64,000 nt of DNA from Wolfiporia cocos (taxonomy: Eukaryota; Basidiomycota; Agaricomycetes; Polyporales; Phaeolaceae), in assembly GCA_029448655.1 (NCBI GenBank), contig JACCLO010000007.1:1984001-2048000 (forward strand), written 5' to 3'. Below are positions 9,953-20,378 of this stretch, piece by piece; the first letter of the stretch is position 1, and each line of letters opens with the position of its first letter. The translations under genes and the position numbers were made by a program. Below the pieces are notes generated by a model, which saw only the letters and a list, made by a program, of their open reading frames with translations, made no database searches and was not told where the DNA came from.

Positions 9953-10493
9953 AATGGTGAGGTGTCACCAGAAAATGTGTGACAGATGGTCCACAAGTGC
10001 TGGACCAATAGTGATAATGCCTTATAGCTATTATTATGCCATGGTGCCATTTTTGTGTGAGTATGGCATGCTCAGTTATATCATAGGCCCAGGTTCTGCA
10101 GGCGAGGGCATGATGTAATGGTTCTGGCCTTGCAGCTAGACCGGGTGATGTAGCAATGACGTAGCTTGGTCTTGACTGTAGTGATGTGTACCAAGGCTAG
10201 CCTTGTGGCTATGCTGATGGTGACATTGCTATGTGGTCATTAGTCTGGGCTTGAGCCTGGACAGCTGTAGCTATGACGTTGGATGACGCATGAGTCCTGA
10301 CTAGTGTGTTATGCTTAGTCATGGATGCTTGGTAGCATGTTGGCAGTGTACGTAAGTGATAAGGCCTTGCGTTAGCTTGGCATGTCAGCAATATGGGGAT
10401 AACCCCAGGATAACTTGTAGTTAGACGCGGTAATTCCGGATAAATTGCTATAATGTGCAGAAAATTGTTAGGGTCCCAGATAAATCTGTGACA
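9953..10493 (-). repeat. Truncated family-II LTR relic
   Basis: Ends CCCAGATAAATCTGTGACA at 10493 and matches family-II LTRs at 29914-30981 and 62879-63983 (for example CCTGACTAGTGTGTTATGC). The opposite end is missing. Confidence 0.6.
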
Positions 10494-11179
10494 TAGATTA
10501 CATTTTTATGAAACATTCTATCTATCACAGATCGGATTAGATCGTTGTGAATCCATCTGTTTACAACCCCAGCCATCAAAGGTTATGTTAGAGAGCATTT
10601 ATACCTGTTTTAGTATTACTCCAAAGTTTTCTCCTTAATGGCGCTGCAACATTATCATGAAAACTATGTACAATAGTTCTTCATTGTTCTATATTTCACA
10701 CAGGGGATGATTACTGTCATGGTCTACCAACCACACACCTATATGCCTGAGATAACCCCTATAACCGACTAGGGGAGGCTCCTGACCAAGGCCGCTAACG
10801 TAGGCAGCGACAACTCAGAGGGAATAGACACACAGTAAGAATAGCAAGAGGGGACTAGCCCCAATGACTAGAATAACACTTCTGGGGAGTAAGCCCCAGA
10901 AGGACTACACTTATATACATGAGGTACACTACTAGCCAGACGACCAGCCCTAAAGGCATGGTCTGTGCGTACGCATCTAGCTAACACATCATGTGGTAGT
11001 GTACGTAAGCCATAGTCAGCTGACCCTAGATCAGATAGCAATGCTAACTCTAGTATCTACCTGGTCACATGACAAACAAGGCTTGAGGCCGTGTGTCACG
11101 AAAATGGTCCTATAGGCCCTCAGGGGGCATCTTGGATGGTTGAGGGATGCTACAGCATGGTATGCACTCCAGGCTCATG
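10494..11179 (-). repeat. Decayed family-III LTR relic
   Basis: Minus-strand TATA region near 10914 and hairpin TTCTGGGG/CCCCAGAA at 10880-10901 identify it as family III. Boundaries and TSD are not recognisable and no gene is seen. Confidence 0.5.
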
Positions 11180-11655
11180 TGACACAGTAGATAAGATCCA
11201 GTGTGTATCCCTAACATAGATAAGATCCCCACATAGTCACGTGATGTATTATGTAAGCAGTTTAGAGTTTAGCTTAGCACTTTGGTAGGCGCGTGCGCAC
11301 AGGCCACGTCGCTTTAGGGTAGCCTTGATAGCCAATGCTTGCTTGCATGTATATAAGCCAGAGAGTCTGAGGCATTCTCCTCAGACTTCTCATTGTATCT
11401 CATGGGTTAATCCCAGTCTTACACCACTCTACCCCTGTGTGCGACACTTCTACTCCTTAGACTCTGGTCTTACTGTGTGAACCCATCTTGAGGGAGTGGT
11501 GACCCTCTGGGATGACAACGTTTGACGTTGGGAGCTAGGATAGAGGGCGTTAGTGTTGGGATGAGCGTTCACAAAGTAAGATTTGTGACAGTGTGTTTGA
11601 CCCCAGCATAGGGCAATATGCTGTATACCAGTGTCAGCAGACATAATCTGTGACA
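11180..11655 (+). repeat. Decayed family-III LTR relic, plus orientation
   Basis: Contains ATGTATATAAG (about 11347) followed by the hairpin AGTCTGAGG/CCTCAGACT (11364-11387). It is bounded by TGACACAG at 11180 and ATCTGTGACA at 11655, but the flanks do not match, so it may be two fragments. No gene is seen. Confidence 0.45.
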
Positions 11656-12130
11656 ATTACATCAGCTTACTACCTCATGAGAAAGTAGTACAATAGAATA
11701 GTATTGTCCTCATACTTCACACAGTAGAACATTACAAATATCCTGAGTAATATTCGCTATTTTATTACTTTAGCACAATATAGTACTTAGTGAGCACTGG
11801 ATCATCATACTCCATTGGGTTATTATTTGTACAAATAACAATCATGTATTTGCAGTAGTATAGTACTATTTACAGTCCTACAGAGATGTATAAATACTGT
11901 ACTGGTTTTGCAATACATCCTCAGTTCAGTCAGTTTCTCTTCTCCGCTACCACTTGGACAACCCTTCTGTGACTGCACCAAAAGAGCATGTAACCTCTTC
12001 ATTAGTCAAATATTTTATCGAGAAGTCTCCAAGGTCCATGCACATAGGTAGCGGAGGCCCAAATACTGTTGAGATCACAGCTCAGAATCATGCTCAAAGA
12101 GAATGCGTGATATATACAATACTATATACA
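11656..12130. other. AT-rich spacer 3' of the hydrolase gene
   Basis: No gene, LTR end or clear repeat is visible at about 11656-11950. From 11954 to 12130 it may include the 3' untranslated region of the minus-strand hydrolase. Confidence 0.4.
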
Positions 12131-13834
12131 TCAAATATGAGGAAGGCTCCCCTGCTGTCCCTCTATACCGATTCCGCGCAAGCCGGTAGCAATTTCCATA
12201 CAACCTATATCATCTCGACCGTCCTCCTGCAAATACCCTCTCGTCTCATGCAAAACTCGTTCGCTCCTATACTCATCTATCAAGTCATTCCCAACTGCTC
12301 TCAGCCATTCGATAACTGGCACAGTAGTCCATCTTCCGATATTAAAGCAACCACCCGATTCAAACCATCCCAGGTGGCCACCTCCCCTCGTTACGACCAT
12401 AGCAACTAGTGCGTTGCATCCTAAGTCATACGGCAGCTTGGCCTGGAGAATAGGGTCGTCCAAATCATTGAATGCAAGGAAAGGTACTGAAATCTTGTGC
12501 AGCACGTTATGACAAGACGCCCACTGATAATAATGTTGTGTAGATGAGAACGGAAATGGTGGCGACGATCCTCCTATGAGACGCGTAATGCGCTGGTCAA
12601 ACGTTTGCATTGTGGGCCTTCGTAAAGCAAGAATTTCGTTTACGGCTGGACCGGCTGAGGATTTAATCAGGGAGGACTGATGATTACGAACGACCTTTTG
12701 AAGATTCTGGCCTAGTCCTGCTGAGTAGACTATTCGGTGGAACCGCCTATTTTCAAGCCTTCTGCGAATCAGCAAATAATAGTAATTATCCGGTGACAGA
12801 CATACAGATTGCTGTTTTCAAACAAGTTCCAAGGCTGATATGAGGCATTAGCAAATGTTCTTATGCAGGTTGCTGTTATACCCACACAAGCTAAAACGCA
12901 TCCTGCTGTTAATCGGCTACACTTTCCTTCTTCAGCAAGGTATCGGGTGAGGACGTTGGCGCCTGCAGAGAATCCAAGCCCTATTAAGCGGGCTTTGGGA
13001 TACTTCTTCCTGAGATAATACACGGCTACTCTGACATCATCCGTGTGTCCAGCAGAATAGAGTTGCGGGCTAGTCAATGGTACACCAGCACCTAGACAAT
13101 TGTTGAGATACACTCATGCGCAGCGCGACTAACTTACATCCTCGAAATGTCACTACCACACCTCGAAATCCAAGACCGCCCATTTCTACTGGTGTACAGG
13201 CAGGCTTCAGCACCGAGCGAACGTACGACTCATGAGATCCTATACCCACAATATGCTATAGCCTTCTGTACCATCCATGATTTTGGCGATGACTCACCCC
13301 CTGTTAAACCATGCAGAACTACCACGATTGGTGTGTCATATTTCAACGTGTTCAAGTACTGCGGAGGGGTAAAGTCCAATCCTCTACTACCAACTTAAGT
13401 AACGCTACTCAAGATTTCGTCTCAACACGCACATAGTGCCTCCGTCTACTGTCCGAATCAGAGTTCTGAGCATTGAATTGCTTCAAAATGGAGTTGCTGT
13501 CTGGTGATAAAAATTGGGCATACCTCTCGTATATCATATCATCGACCCGGGAAAAATCTCCCAGGGTACAGTATGCTATTTGCAGATGCCCGCTGAAAGT
13601 GGACGGAGAACGTGAATAAATCAGCATGTCACTGAATATGACATACTTAAACAACCACCACGCAGGTGAGTAAGTACCAAAAACGCTGGGGCATCTCTGG
13701 CTCAGGAAACAATCCAATGTCTGAAGATGATTCCTTGAATTTTCCCGATATGCGATTCGCGGGTCGGCAGACGTGGAGCCATAGTACACTCTGGGCTTGG
13801 ATGTCGTACATAGAAAGCTAAGCAAGGAGCCCAT
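12131..13834 (-). CDS. ABHD1/ABHD3 (YheT/EHT1-like) alpha/beta-hydrolase, 7 exons
   Basis: I derive seven exons: 13834-13647, 13592-13450, 13393-13298, 13239-13138, 13091-12886, 12834-12806 and 12761-12131. They sum to 1395 nt (464 codons plus stop), all in frame, with introns of 44-58 nt. All introns are GT-AG; the second (13449-13394, AAG acceptor) is the least certain. The start is the ATG giving MGSLLSF. Features of the family: PAWW then NGHLQ, VVVLHGLTGGSHESYVRS, FRGCAGVPLTS, GHTDD, nucleophile elbow GFSAG (Ser218), acid in NDLDDP (Asp357) and GGGHLGW (His384). Family members act as ester hydrolases or acyltransferases on medium-chain acyl esters and phospholipids; yeast Eht1/Eeb1 make ethyl esters. 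Substrate here is unknown. It looks intact and is isolated among transposons. Confidence 0.85.
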
Positions 13835-15007
13835 ATCTACCCAGATGAGCGAAAGAATCTGAAGCAGCAATAAACGTGAAACCCCTCCATGTGCATATAT
13901 ATAAACCCCTTGTCTCATCAACGACTGTGGGTGGGTGGTATGATGGGAAACTCATAGGTGGTGTTACACTCCGCGCTAAATTTGCTTGTGAACGACAGGT
14001 TCTGATCACGAGATGATGGCTCATAGGTAGAACATCAGACATTTGTGGTAAAGGATGAGCATTTGATCATCACCAATGTCTGATTTGTTAATCGAAGATG
14101 CCTACCCATATTGTCGGACTCCGCTCGAATTGTGGTATGATGATGGAAGTGACACTGACATTGCTTCCATTTCTATGCCGCGCTAACAATATTGCAATCC
14201 GATGGTACCTGTGTTGAACATGAGAAAACTGATGCATCCCGATACGATGCCACCTGTCGGTGTCTCAAAGCGCCGTAGCCGCACGAAGCGCGCGTCGGTC
14301 GTCCTGACATAACCTTATGGGGCATAACCTTATAAGCTATAAGGTTGTGTCAGACTCACTCGCACCGACACACGCCTGACTAGGCCCCGGGCAACTCCCC
14401 TAAGGGTTCGTCCGTTATTTCCCAAGAAACTGGCCTCAAAAACATTTCGGACAGAGGTGTCACGATATCACGATATGTCACACTATGTCACAGAGCATTT
14501 GTCGCGTCCTGCGCGAGCTCGCAAGCCCGGGCCGCCACAGTGGAGTCCCACCCAGTCGCAATCATTGAACAACGCTTAAACGTGGCGTGAGTACAGCAGA
14601 GGTAGCCTACATTGTTAAGTACCAAGCCATACAATATCTTGCAGCGGCCATTATGAAATACGCTAAGTCGGACAGACCTTCTGGTTTTCAGCACCCCAAA
14701 TACGCTAAAACGGACAGACAGGAGACCAATTTAGGTTCTCAAATATGCCAAATCCGGACGAGCCCTTGGGGGAGTTGCTTGAGGCCTCTGACACTGCCCA
14801 GTCTAAAGCACTGCATGCTGCTACCACAATGGGAGGAAACTGTATGCTATATACAATACTGATTATATATTGTATACAACCTTTGTGTATATACATATAT
14901 ATAGAATACTGTTAAAACTGCATATACACAGGATGTATACTATTTAATTGGACCCTTATTTATAACATGTATGCAGGACAGTCAGGGACAATCAAACACA
15001 GTAATTT
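13835..15007. other. Intergenic region upstream of the hydrolase gene
   Basis: No gene is convincing. Visible features: a perfect hairpin AACCTTATA-AGC-TATAAGGTT at 14326-14346; a direct repeat of AAATACGCTAA plus CGGACAGAC near 14655 and 14698; short TGTCACA-like LTR ends near 14475-14490; and an AT-rich tract of TATATA repeats at 14850-14915. The hydrolase promoter must lie just upstream of 13834, but I see no clear TATA box. Confidence 0.4.
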
Positions 15008-15107
15008 CTTTTTGTCACAGAATTCCCAGTGGGGGGGTTCTCGACATCCCTCACTACGTTGCAGAAGCGTCCCTAGGTGCGGGATAGCGCTTTTAGTTGT
15101 AGTTACC

Positions 15108-15803
15108 TGACACAAACAAGGTTGTGGGACTCACGCTTTAGCTTGGTAACGACTTGAAGGAGTTGTTGAAGCTGGTGAGGAACGCTTGTAGGCGCAGTAG
15201 AGATGTTATGTGACTATGCGATAGCAGAGAACAAATCTAAGGCTTATCGTAGCGATAGCCCTACTTATATACATGCATTGTTTGGTTACCAGTAAGGGAG
15301 CCAAACATGAAGACGGTCTGTGCGCAGACATAACTAATACAGCTAAGTCGTAAACTACAGTAGACCATGTGCGCCGGTAATGGCCGCACCAGTAAGAATC
15401 GTTGTTAGGACCGTAGGTCCATGTTGTGGAAGTGGCGTTGCTACGTTAGTAAGCCATGCACGTGATAACTATATACCGGGATCGGGATATGAGTAATCGT
15501 TAAGGGCATTGGCATGTGATAACGAGCGGGCCGCTTATCCAAATGTACTGACATAGCCCGATATCGGGATATGAGTAAGGCGCGTGACACCGGAGGTTAG
15601 TCCGCTGAGTCATTGACGCGTACAAACGTGTTATGTACGTGTTGTTATGACAGGTGGACGTATACCGCGTTGTGTACGTGTTGTTTGGTTGCGTGTACGT
15701 GTAGACGGGCGCTTAGCAGCGTAAATGTCTACAAGGTCGTAGAAATACCAGATAAATAGGTAAAAATACGGGAAAAATAATGGCATGTCCCAAATCTGTG
15801 ACA
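15108..15803 (-). repeat. 3' LTR of E1 (696 bp)
   Basis: Bounded by TGACACAA and CTGTGACA on the plus strand. Next to it at 15804-15816 is the reverse complement of the purine tract GAAGAGGGGGTAA. Confidence 0.96.
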
Positions 15804-15842
15804 TTACCCCCTCTTCAGGTTTCATTGTCCCTAATGGAACGA

Positions 15843-18800
15843 TTACTTTCCTGTGGAGCCGAATCCACCAGCACCGCGCTCGGATTTAATCTTTTCAAAG
15901 TAAGATTTTCCGTGTAGCGTAATATGCGGGTCCTTAGCAACTTCGCAGATGAGCTGAGCAATCTTATCACCGGCCCGAATATCAATAGATACGTCGGAGT
16001 GATTCCGGAGAATAATGATTACTTCGCCTTGATAATCGTGGTCGATGACGCCACCCATTACGTCTATGCCCTTGCGGGCGAGACTAGAGCGGGGGGCGAT
16101 ACGTCCGTAAGTGCCGAAAGGTACCTGGATCTTCAGTTTTGTGTTGTATTCTGTCTGCCCATGAGCTGGCAGAACGTCGCCTGTTGCGGTGTACAGATCA
16201 AACCCAACCGAGTCCTTGGTTCCTTTTTCCGGCATTCGGCCGCCTTCACCGACTACGATTTTCAAGTCCGCGTTTTGGTTGATGTCAGCTGACATCCATC
16301 CCCCGTCGGGGTGTCTAACCATGCGCTGCTTAGGGTCCTTCGCAAATACTTCGCGATACTGCGGCCAGTCGTCTGGCCACGTGCATTCATCGGCTTCCCA
16401 GTCGTCGCTATCAGGGTCGAAGACGTGAACTGCTTCTTTCCTTCTAGCTGATCGCCTGAGGGGGACATCCTGCATTGGAATAGGGTGTGAAGCCTTGTAT
16501 TCCTGTAGAATGTCATATGCCGAGTCGAGATCGGCTTCGCGTACCCAGGAGTCGTCATTGATACCGAACCCTTTCCATCGGATTCTGTATTCAACTCTTC
16601 CTGCGCGGAGGCGATGATCTAAGATCTTCTCGACTTCCCATACTTCCTCGCCGTCGACCATTTCTGGTTGAGGCTCTGGTTTTTTCTGATGCACAGGGTC
16701 CTTGTACATGACCAACTTGGAAGCGTGAAATACTGGGTGGTAAGCCCTGTATTGCTCGTCCATATGTACCCTAAAGGTGACCGGGGATAATTGTTCAATT
16801 ATCTTAAATGGTCCCAAATAGCGTGGACTAAGACTTCTTTCGGAGTCTTGCCAGCTACGGGCGTCGACGAGAACTTTGTCGCCAACTTTAAACGGTACCG
16901 AGCGCTTGTGTTGATCATAGTACCAAGACCAGCGTTCGGCAGCCAATTTCATAGCTGCCTTAGCTTGTTCTTGTGCTGACCATCTGGCGTAAGCAAATTG
17001 ATTTAAGTCCGAATATTGCGTCGGCTTCAAATCCGTAGGTCCTGCATTGGGATGCCTTCCTAGTTCGACGAAGAATGGACTATTCTTGGTCGTTTCGCTG
17101 GCCGCGTTATTGTACGCAAACTCTGCCGTGGGGAGATAGAACACCCAGTTATCTTTTTGGATAACGTCGATGTAGCATCGTAGGTATTGTTCTAGAATTT
17201 GGTTAATTCTCTCCGTTTGGCCGTCCGCTTGCGGGTGGTAGGCTGTCGTCATCGACCTCTGAATTCCCAATTGCTCGCACCATCCCTTGAATAGCTCAGA
17301 CGAGAATTGCGGTCCTCTGTCCGAAATGATTTGTTTCGGAAGCCCGTGGTTCGGATAAATCCGAAGGTACAGGAGGTTCGCTAATTCCTTTGCCGAGATA
17401 TTGTCTGACGTGGGAATGAAGTGCGCGCGCTTGGTCAATCGGTCCACTACTACCATAATGGCAGTGAATTGTTTGCGTTCACCGCTGGGCGGTAAGTGGA
17501 CGATGAAGTCGATTGTGATTGTGTCCCAAGGTGCTTCCGGTACTGGGAGCGGTTGCAGGGGTCCATACGGGGTCTGGTTGCGGTTCTTCATGCGTTGACA
17601 TGTGTCGCAACCTTCCACATATTGCTTCACCATTGTGGTCATTCCAGGCCACCAGTAATTACGTGATAGAAGTTCATAGGTCTTCCATCGTCCGAAGTGT
17701 CCGGCAGTCACATGGTCATGATGTAACTCCAGAATCTTCGTGCGCAATTCCTTAGGCTCTTTTGGAACGTACACTTTTCCTCGTCTGAGGAGTAATCCGG
17801 CCTCCATGTTCCATTCCTGGAGATCTTTACCGAATTCCTTGGGACCACTCTTTAGTAGTTCCTGGTAATCCTTGGTAATCTGATCGTTCATGAGGGCTTG
17901 TCGGATTTGTCGGAGGAGGTCCTCGTCGCCTGATTGTATCTCCTGCTGTGACGCTTCTAGCGCCCTAACCGTGAAATATTCCGGTTTCAGCAAAATTTGA
18001 TCGCGATTATCGAGTTCCACCCCCTCTTCATGGTCTGGCCTCCGTGACAGAGGGTCAGCCGTGAGCATTGTTTTACCGGGTTTGTGGCACATGGTGAAGT
18101 TGAACCTTGTCAGGTAAAGACTCCAACGTGCCTGTCTCCGGGTTAGCCGTTGTGCCGATTTGAAATATGTCAGATTGAGATGATCCGACCATACTTCAAA
18201 TTTGTGTGGGTGTCCTTCGAGGTAATGTCTCCATTCCTCTAGAGCGCGGATGATTGCGAGCAACTCCTTATCGTAAATCTCATAGTTCCTTTCGGCTGCT
18301 GATAGAGATTTCGAGTAAAAGGCTACCGGGTGCCAGAGCTTATCCTCCGAAGAGTATTGTGATAGCACTGCACCAGTTGCGTAATCGGAAGAATCCGCTT
18401 CCACGCGGAACGGGGACTCCTGATCTGGGATCCGGAGTATTGGGGCCGATGTGAAAGCTTCCTTGAGAGTTTGGAAAGCTTCCGCTTGTTCGGGTCCCCA
18501 GTTCCATTGCGTGTTTTTCTTGGACAGATCGGTTAACGGCTTAACCACTTTGGAGAAGTCTTTAATGAACCGCCTGTAGTAGTTGGCGAAGCCAACAAAG
18601 GCCTGGACGTCCTTCACCTTGGCAGGTGTAGGCCAGTCCATGACACCGGCTACCTTCTTAGGGTCCATTTCGACTTTTCCTTTGGAAATGACCATTCCCA
18701 GGTATTCAATACTGCTTTGCTCGAAGAAGCACTTTTCAGGCTTCGCGAACAAGTCGTTGTCTTGCAAGATTTGTAATACTTGCTTGACGATACGACGGTG

Positions 18801-20378
18801 TTCCAGCAGGTCGTTTCCGAACACAAGGATGTCGTCTAGGTAGACAATGACCTTTCCTTCTCTGATAAGGTCACCTAGAATATCGTTCATCATGTGTTGG
18901 AACGTGCTGGGTGCATTACAAAAACCGAAGTACATGACTACAGCTTCGTAAAGGCCGTTAGGCGTAATGAATGCGGTCTTCCATTCATCTCCCTCCTTGA
19001 TTCTTACGTTGTTGTAACCCCAACGCAAGTCGAGCTTCGTAAATATCGAAGCCTGGCTAAGCTTATCGATAAGCTCGTCTATGCGTGGGAGAGGGTACCT
19101 GTTTTTAATGGTCAAGTCGTTCACCTTTCGGTAATCGACTACCATTCGGGCTCCGCCGTCTTTTTTAGGGACGAAGAAGACCGGGCTCGCGATCGGAGAT
19201 TTTGAGTGCCGGATGTAGCCCTTCCGTAACTCTTCCTGAATCCACTGATCTAGCGAGTTCGCTTCCTGAGGAGACATCTTGTATGCCTTACTCGGGGGCG
19301 GTAGTACCGCGTCATCGGGGAAGTCGATGGCGTGGTCATATGGTTTCCGTTCGGGCATCCTTTCGGATGCGCGTTGAGAGAATACCGTGGGACCAAACTC
19401 CTGGTATTCCTCCGGAACCAAGGATTTCCATTTCTGGAGGTCCGCATCTGTCAGAAATTCATCATCTGACTTCTCCGTTATCGACTGAATGGCGTCGATA
19501 AGGAGTTCCGTTCCTTCGTCAAGGGTGTTCACCCAAGCGACAAAGGGATTCTCCGGCTCCTCTAAGCCGAGAAAATCTATTGGAAAGTCATTGATGATCT
19601 GATAGATGTTGCGGGGTTCGATTTCATCTTCTTCCTCAGAAATCGAAACCCGTTTGCCATGTTTGCATTTTTCCGTGCACCGATATGTGAAGGTTCCTTC
19701 CGGCCAGTTGAAGTCCGGGTTGTGTTTCAGGAACCAGTCATATCCGAGGATCACATCCGCATTCTGTACGTCCATTACGTACAAGAATTCGGTGGACTTG
19801 TGTTCCTCGTGCACCATATAAGCTTTTACTGCCATGTTGATATTACCGGCGGTATTAGAGGTACCGTCGGCGTTACGAATCTCGAGAGGTGAAGGTAGTT
19901 TCTGAGTGACTAACTTCTCCTCATGGACGAGCTTCTTATCAATGACGCTTATGGATGCACCGGTGTCGATTAATGCCATGGCGTTAACTTTCTTTCCATA
20001 AACCCACAATTCCACTTCGATAGAGAACGATTTATTGTCGTCTCGAGAATCGTTTCCATGTACATTATACAAAGTGAAAAATTTAGACGCGAGCGGGTCA
20101 GGATAAAAGTATTTTACAGGAGGGGCACGTGTAGCTAGTGTCCTTGTCCTCCGGGCAAAGTCCATTGCCGAGCTGCCGAATATACCGAGATGGGATACCG
20201 GGTGACGTACGACCGCCTTATCTTCCCACAAGATAAGGGGTCTCTGTGAAGCCTCTTCGTAGAGGTGCGCTTCTTCGGGGCGCTGTACACTCCCAGCCGC
20301 TGCGGGGCTGGTGTGTTCTTCACAGAACGTCTTCGAGACGTGTGGTTGGGGCGAGGGGGACCGAGATAGTCCCGACAT
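15843..20378 (-). CDS. pol: E1 Pol polyprotein: protease, RT, RNase H, integrase, chromodomain, dUTPase
   Basis: 1511 aa, uninterrupted. Aspartic protease LIDTGAS (about 137-142, with ILGYDWF at 210-216); RT about 370-570 with KLDLRWGY and YLDD (513-516); RNase H from about 657 (VEADSS) to ADPLSR (774-779); integrase zinc finger with His889, His894, Cys924, Cys927; catalytic core Asp957, Asp1020, Glu1056 (D-D-35-E); chromodomain about 1246-1295; trimeric-type dUTPase 1372-1511 with all five motifs (SVGFDLYTA, PRSSLARKG, GVIDHDY, GDKIAQLI and C-terminal RGAGGFGSTG). It starts inside the last 59 nt of gag in another frame. Residues ~950-1135 differ far more from E2/E3 than the rest does. Confidence 0.95.
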   Translation of the reverse strand: MSGLSRSPSPQPHVSKTFCEEHTSPAAAGSVQRPEEAHLYEEASQRPLILWEDKAVVRHPVSHLGIFGSSAMDFARRTRTLATRAPPVKYFYPDPLASKFFTLYNVHGNDSRDDNKSFSIEVELWVYGKKVNAMALIDTGASISVIDKKLVHEEKLVTQKLPSPLEIRNADGTSNTAGNINMAVKAYMVHEEHKSTEFLYVMDVQNADVILGYDWFLKHNPDFNWPEGTFTYRCTEKCKHGKRVSISEEEDEIEPRNIYQIINDFPIDFLGLEEPENPFVAWVNTLDEGTELLIDAIQSITEKSDDEFLTDADLQKWKSLVPEEYQEFGPTVFSQRASERMPERKPYDHAIDFPDDAVLPPPSKAYKMSPQEANSLDQWIQEELRKGYIRHSKSPIASPVFFVPKKDGGARMVVDYRKVNDLTIKNRYPLPRIDELIDKLSQASIFTKLDLRWGYNNVRIKEGDEWKTAFITPNGLYEAVVMYFGFCNAPSTFQHMMNDILGDLIREGKVIVYLDDILVFGNDLLEHRRIVKQVLQILQDNDLFAKPEKCFFEQSSIEYLGMVISKGKVEMDPKKVAGVMDWPTPAKVKDVQAFVGFANYYRRFIKDFSKVVKPLTDLSKKNTQWNWGPEQAEAFQTLKEAFTSAPILRIPDQESPFRVEADSSDYATGAVLSQYSSEDKLWHPVAFYSKSLSAAERNYEIYDKELLAIIRALEEWRHYLEGHPHKFEVWSDHLNLTYFKSAQRLTRRQARWSLYLTRFNFTMCHKPGKTMLTADPLSRRPDHEEGVELDNRDQILLKPEYFTVRALEASQQEIQSGDEDLLRQIRQALMNDQITKDYQELLKSGPKEFGKDLQEWNMEAGLLLRRGKVYVPKEPKELRTKILELHHDHVTAGHFGRWKTYELLSRNYWWPGMTTMVKQYVEGCDTCQRMKNRNQTPYGPLQPLPVPEAPWDTITIDFIVHLPPSGERKQFTAIMVVVDRLTKRAHFIPTSDNISAKELANLLYLRIYPNHGLPKQIISDRGPQFSSELFKGWCEQLGIQRSMTTAYHPQADGQTERINQILEQYLRCYIDVIQKDNWVFYLPTAEFAYNNAASETTKNSPFFVELGRHPNAGPTDLKPTQYSDLNQFAYARWSAQEQAKAAMKLAAERWSWYYDQHKRSVPFKVGDKVLVDARSWQDSERSLSPRYLGPFKIIEQLSPVTFRVHMDEQYRAYHPVFHASKLVMYKDPVHQKKPEPQPEMVDGEEVWEVEKILDHRLRAGRVEYRIRWKGFGINDDSWVREADLDSAYDILQEYKASHPIPMQDVPLRRSARRKEAVHVFDPDSDDWEADECTWPDDWPQYREVFAKDPKQRMVRHPDGGWMSADINQNADLKIVVGEGGRMPEKGTKDSVGFDLYTATGDVLPAHGQTEYNTKLKIQVPFGTYGRIAPRSSLARKGIDVMGGVIDHDYQGEVIIILRNHSDVSIDIRAGDKIAQLICEVAKDPHITLHGKSYFEKIKSERGAGGFGSTGK

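Noticed and set aside
11180..11655. Intact solo LTR bounded by TGACACAG and TGTGACA
   Set aside because: The flanks TCATG and ATTAC do not match, and the promoter inside points in the opposite direction to the ends.
13386..13450. Frame break in the hydrolase gene as evidence for a pseudogene
   Set aside because: A GT-AG intron at 13449-13394 (56 nt) restores frame and the total coding length becomes a multiple of three.
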